64,000 bases of DNA from the NCBI GenBank assembly GCA_965261955.1, contig CBDHEM010000069.1, positions 930,001-994,000 on the forward strand, read 5' to 3'. Source of the stretch: JABAAI01 sp965261955. GTDB lineage: Bacteria > Spirochaetota > Leptospiria > Leptospirales > Leptonemataceae. A program made the translations under genes and the position numbers. Positions 60,801 to 64,000 of this stretch are shown one piece after another. The notes under the pieces were generated by a model, which made no database searches, was not told the origin of the DNA, and saw only the letters and a list, made by a program, of their open reading frames with translations. How positions within the stretch are numbered: position 1 is the first letter of the stretch; each line of letters begins with the position of its first letter.

Positions 60801-62338
60801 AAGCTCTTTTAAATTTCTACTGTTGTAGATTTGAGGCGTTCTTAAGATGATGGGCCTTAAGAAGCTCTTTTAAATTTCTACTGTTGTAGATAATCCTGTG
60901 CCTCATCTATGATGAGTAACTTAAGAAGCTCTTTTAAATTTCTACTGTTGTAGATTGGACGAGGAGCTTATTCTCGAAGAGCTTAAGAAGCTCTTTTAAA
61001 TTTCTACTGTTGTAGATTGTCATCTTCTTCTTCAGTTCCTCGCGTCTCTTAAGAAGCTCTTTTAAATTTCTACTGTTGTAGATGCATCCTCTAAAATACA
61101 AAGACAAACAAACTTAAGAAGCTCTTTTAAATTTCTACTGTTGTAGATACAACCGGTGTCGATGGCGTTTTTTTCCTTAAGAAGCTCTTTTAAATTTCTA
61201 CTGTTGTAGATTCACACCCGCAAGATATAAAGTGCCACTTAAGAAGCTCTTTTAAATTTCTACTGTTGTAGATGATGATTGCGAATGGGGAGTGGCGAGC
61301 TTAAGAAGCTCTTTTAAATTTCTACTGTTGTAGATTCCTCAAGCCAGAATAAAGATGCAAACTTAAGAAGCTCTTTTAAATTTCTACTGTTGTAGATGGC
61401 GGGCGTGTAACATGATGTAAAACATCTTAAGAAGCTCTTTTAAATTTCTACTGTTGTAGATTATAGCGTCCCGCACTTTGCATCTTTAGCTTAAGAAGCT
61501 CTTTTAAATTTCTACTGTTGTAGATACAAGTATGCAAATCTTGTAGCAGACACTTAAGAAGCTCTTTTAAATTTCTACTGTTGTAGATACGCTATCCAGC
61601 GAGACTTAAAAGTTAATCTTAAGAAGCTCTTTTAAATTTCTACTGTTGTAGATTGGCATGTGTGAAAATTTGCAGAATGCTTAAGAAGCTCTTTTAAATT
61701 TCTACTGTTGTAGATACGCTATCCAGCGAGACTTAAAAGTTAATCTTAAGAAGCTCTTTTAAATTTCTACTGTTGTAGATTGGCATGTGTGAAAATTTGC
61801 AGAATGCTTAAGAAGCTCTTTTAAATTTCTACTGTTGTAGATAGATCCTCAAAGTGGCGACGTCGGTCCCTTAAGAAGCTCTTTTAAATTTCTACTGTTG
61901 TAGATTAAATGTGCGATCTGCGTGGTAAGCTCCTTAAGAAGCTCTTTTAAATTTCTACTGTTGTAGATCCTGCCTGTCCTACCTAATCCGTCGTACTTAA
62001 GAAGCTCTTTTAAATTTCTACTGTTGTAGATGAATTGCATAGCGAGAATTCAAGGCACTTAAGAAGCTCTTTTAAATTTCTACTGTTGTAGATCGGAGCA
62101 GGAGCGTTTCGCTCTCTTGGGCTTAAGAAGCTCTTTTAAATTTCTACTGTTGTAGATTCCGAATGCATTGGTCATCATAATATCTTAAGAAGCTCTTTCA
62201 AATTTCTACTGTTGTAGATGGGAAAGACTTGACAGGATGGCATGGGCTTAAGAAGCTCTTTCAAATTTCTACTGTTGTAGATGGAAGATATTCAAGACAT
62301 AAGTCAAGCTTAAGAAGCTCTTTCAAATTTTTACTATT
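57868..62338 (+). CRISPR. Type V-A CRISPR array, 71 repeats and 70 spacers
   Basis: I counted 71 copies of a 36-bp repeat beginning CTTAAGAAGCTC and ending AATTTCTACTGTTGTAGAT, whose TCTAC/GTAGA stem is the Cas12a guide handle (identical to that of Francisella). Spacers are 25-32 bp, mostly 26-28. Almost all repeats are identical. The last three (62184, 62247, 62309) have T to C at position 16, and the final one is degenerate after position 22 and stops at the tRNA gene after 30 bp. Spacer 42 equals spacer 48, and spacers 59-60 equal 61-62. Transcription is left to right. New spacers should enter at the left. Confidence 0.98.
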
Positions 62339-62411
<73 letters not shown>

Positions 62412-62561
62412 TGCAAATGAGAACGATAACGATCTTTCCCTTCTAAAGTAAAGAAGCAAATTTGTTACTATTTCACCACAAAACCAAATAAGGAAATAGT
62501 GGTGAATAAGCCAATACAAAAATACTTTACAAAGCCCCGGTTGATTAGCTTATGCTTGTCT

Positions 62562-63527
62562 ATGGGCTTTCGTTCTAAAAATATTCTGGTAACAGGTGGA
62601 GCCGGGTTCATTGGTTCTCATCTTTGTCGTAAATTATTAGAGAGAGGAGATTATGTAATTTGTCTAGATAACTTTTTTACTGGTCGGAGAGAGCATATTT
62701 CTGATCTGTTTTCAAATAAAAATTTTGAAGTAATTCGTCATGATATCATCGATCCAATTTATATTGAAATAAATGAAATTTATAATTTAGCTCAGCCTGC
62801 CAGTCCCATTCATTATCAATACAATCCCATTAAAACAATTAAAACAGGTTATCTCGGTATTTCTAATATGCTTGGTTTAGCTCGACGAACTGGTTCTAAA
62901 ATACTACAGGCTAGTACTTCAGAAATTTATGGTGATCCAGAAGTACATCCGCAAAATGAAGCATATTGTGGAAAAGTAAATATCACTGGGCCTAGAGCTT
63001 GTTACGATGAGAGTAAGAGAATTGCTGAAACATTATGCTATGAATATCATCGTGCACATAAAGTTGATGTACGTGTGGCTCGTATCTTTAATACATATGG
63101 ACCTCAAATGGATCCAGAGGATGGCCGCGTCGTATCTAATTTCATAATCCAAGCCTTAAAAAAAGAAGCGTTAAGCATTTATGGTGATGGATCTCAAACG
63201 AGGTCCTTTTGCTATGTCGATGATCTAGTGAGTGGTTTGCTTCACTTCATGGATAACCAGAGTTTTATAGGTCCTCTCAATATCGGAAATGATCAGGAAT
63301 TTACAATCAGAGAACTAGCAGAAAAAATTATCCACCTCCTCTCATCCTCTTCATCAATGATCTTCAAACCTCTTCCACAGGATGATCCAATTCGACGTAG
63401 GCCAGATTTGAATCTTGCGAAAGAAAAAATTCAGTATAATCCAAGCATTTCTCTTGAAGAAGGTTTAAAAAAAACAATAGAATATTTTCGCAATCTTTTG
63501 GAAAAAAGGAATTGCGAATATCCTTGA
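62562..63527 (+). CDS. UDP-glucuronate decarboxylase-like NAD-dependent sugar epimerase
   Basis: A 321-residue extended SDR from the ATG at 62562: NILVTGGAGFIGSHL near residue 6, IYNLAQPASPIHYQYNPIKT near 73, STSEIYGDP near 118, the catalytic YDESKR near 148 and ARIFNTYGPQMDPEDGRVV near 175. This set fits UDP-xylose synthase, which makes UDP-xylose from UDP-glucuronate, better than GalE or RmlB. The usual family sequence has ACPASP; here it is AQPASP. The frame is open upstream to 62499. It is on the other side of the tRNA from the array and unlikely to be part of the CRISPR system. Confidence 0.85.
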   Translation: MGFRSKNILVTGGAGFIGSHLCRKLLERGDYVICLDNFFTGRREHISDLFSNKNFEVIRHDIIDPIYIEINEIYNLAQPASPIHYQYNPIKTIKTGYLGISNMLGLARRTGSKILQASTSEIYGDPEVHPQNEAYCGKVNITGPRACYDESKRIAETLCYEYHRAHKVDVRVARIFNTYGPQMDPEDGRVVSNFIIQALKKEALSIYGDGSQTRSFCYVDDLVSGLLHFMDNQSFIGPLNIGNDQEFTIRELAEKIIHLLSSSSSMIFKPLPQDDPIRRRPDLNLAKEKIQYNPSISLEEGLKKTIEYFRNLLEKRNCEYP

Positions 63528-63554
63528 AAAAAATTAACTCTTCCCAAGGATATT
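63517..63554. terminator. Possible bidirectional terminator between convergent genes
   Basis: AATATCCTTG (63517-63526) and CAAGGATATT (63545-63554) form a perfect 10-bp stem with an 18-base loop, placed between the UXS-like gene and metX, which converge here. TTTC follows on the plus strand; a longer T run is absent. Confidence 0.45.
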
Positions 63555-63555
63555 T

Positions 63556-64000
63556 TCATTTGGCACTTTTAGTTTTTGTTTTTTGATAATTTTGGATAAG
63601 GTAATTTCTTATGATACGAGTAAAACTTTTATTTTCTATTAGAAAAGAATCATGACCATACTGAGTATCCAGATTCACATAGGAGACAACACAGTTAGCT
63701 CGTTTTAGAGTCCGTACTATTTCTCGGGATTGGGAAGGAGGGTACAACCAGTCTGATTCAAAAGAGATAACTAAAAAATGAGTTTTCACATTTTGGAAAA
63801 TATCACTAGCCGCTTTCCCATTTAATAGATCAAACATATCAAGAGCCTTAGTAATATAAAGATAAGAATTTGGGTCAAACCTTCGAACAAAACTTTCTCC
63901 TTGGTATTGTAAGTAACTTTCCACACTAAAAAATATAGGGAAATGATCTTGAGAAGATGTTGGGCGTTGTTGACGTCTCCCAAATTTTTGTCTCATGGAA
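63556..64000 (-). CDS. metX: Homoserine O-acetyltransferase, C-terminal part (runs off right edge)
   Basis: About 147 residues at the C-terminus of an alpha/beta hydrolase acyltransferase are visible: VESYLQYQGESFVRRFDPNSYLYITKALD, then FLVISFESDWLYPP with the catalytic Asp, and YGHDSFL with the catalytic His. This is the MetX pattern, in which acetyl-CoA is used to activate homoserine for methionine synthesis. The nucleophile Ser and the start lie beyond base 64000. An internal Met at 63996 is not the start. Confidence 0.88.
   Translation of the reverse strand, partial: SMRQKFGRRQQRPTSSQDHFPIFFSVESYLQYQGESFVRRFDPNSYLYITKALDMFDLLNGKAASDIFQNVKTHFLVISFESDWLYPPSQSREIVRTLKRANCVVSYVNLDTQYGHDSFLIENKSFTRIIRNYLIQNYQKTKTKSAK

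Noticed and set aside
61849..62040. Minus-strand frame reading repeated IYNSRNLKELLK
   Set aside because: It is a translation of the CRISPR repeats in reverse and not a gene.
57868..62338. Self-targeting spacers
   Set aside because: On reading, no spacer was noticed to match another part of this window, but this was not an exhaustive search; a computed comparison with the whole genome would be needed.

Overview
The window is a chromosomal segment of an AT-rich, Gram-negative, flagellated bacterium. It has a flagellar MotB, several signal-peptide or lipoprotein-like proteins, paired SpoIIE-type phosphatases with membrane sensors, a PASTA protein next to rpe, a Bacteroidetes/Leptospira-type SdhC and an acyl reductase/acyltransferase fusion. 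Together these look most like a spirochaete of the Leptospira side. This is inference from gene content, and there is no rRNA here to confirm it. Most host genes have no obvious Shine-Dalgarno sequence.

Layout. 1-1154: 5' part of an M3 oligopeptidase (minus strand, runs off the left edge). 1385-6825: HAD phosphatase, LarA-like racemase and a large acyl-CoA reductase/acyltransferase fusion, probably a lipid-linked operon. 6826-13080: a mobile or decayed island with an Rpn-like nuclease, direct repeats carrying DnaA-box-like sequences, two abutting copies of one IS5-type insertion sequence (one intact, one broken), a GLUG surface-protein fragment cut by the IS, and small palindromic repeats. 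13260-20279: RidA-like protein, membrane protein, a large unknown protein, leuS and an EgtD-like methyltransferase. 20291-26012 (minus): pcnB, a divergent hisI, a polyprenyl synthase, a GT-C-like membrane protein and purK. 26233-36489: amino-acid permease, DUF4202 protein, an orphan sdhC, PASTA protein, rpe, secreted protein, argJ, a degenerate phosphatase-like sensor and a complete SpoIIE phosphatase. 36719-45144: lipoprotein-like protein, mnmD, membrane spermidine-synthase-like protein with a DUF2617-like partner, crcB, bioA, motB, a DnaC-like ATPase and folK. 45145-48310: a gene-poor, decayed stretch with an M23 peptidase, a truncated SDR gene and relics of a polymorphic toxin/immunity pair. 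48311-50818 (minus): gyrA.

51290-62338 is the centrepiece: a complete type V-A CRISPR-Cas locus (cas12a-cas4-cas1-cas2-leader-array). The effector is unusually large (1534 residues). It keeps the RuvC, Nuc and crRNA-processing residues, but carries a coiled-coil-like insertion next to a PAM-contact loop in which the usual lysine appears to be leucine. The array has 71 repeats of 36 bp (the last degenerate) and 70 spacers, with internal spacer duplications. Its distal end stops exactly at the 3' end of a convergently oriented tRNA-Ala(GGC) gene. To the right are a UDP-glucuronate decarboxylase-like gene and the 3' part of metX (minus strand, runs off the right edge).

How the parts work together: Cas4-Cas1-Cas2 would insert new spacers at the leader end. 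Cas12a would cut the pre-crRNA itself, using the 3' hairpin of each repeat, and then cut DNA with its single RuvC site. The rest of the window is mostly housekeeping metabolism (Leu-tRNA charging, Arg, purine, biotin, folate, isoprenoid) and sensing.
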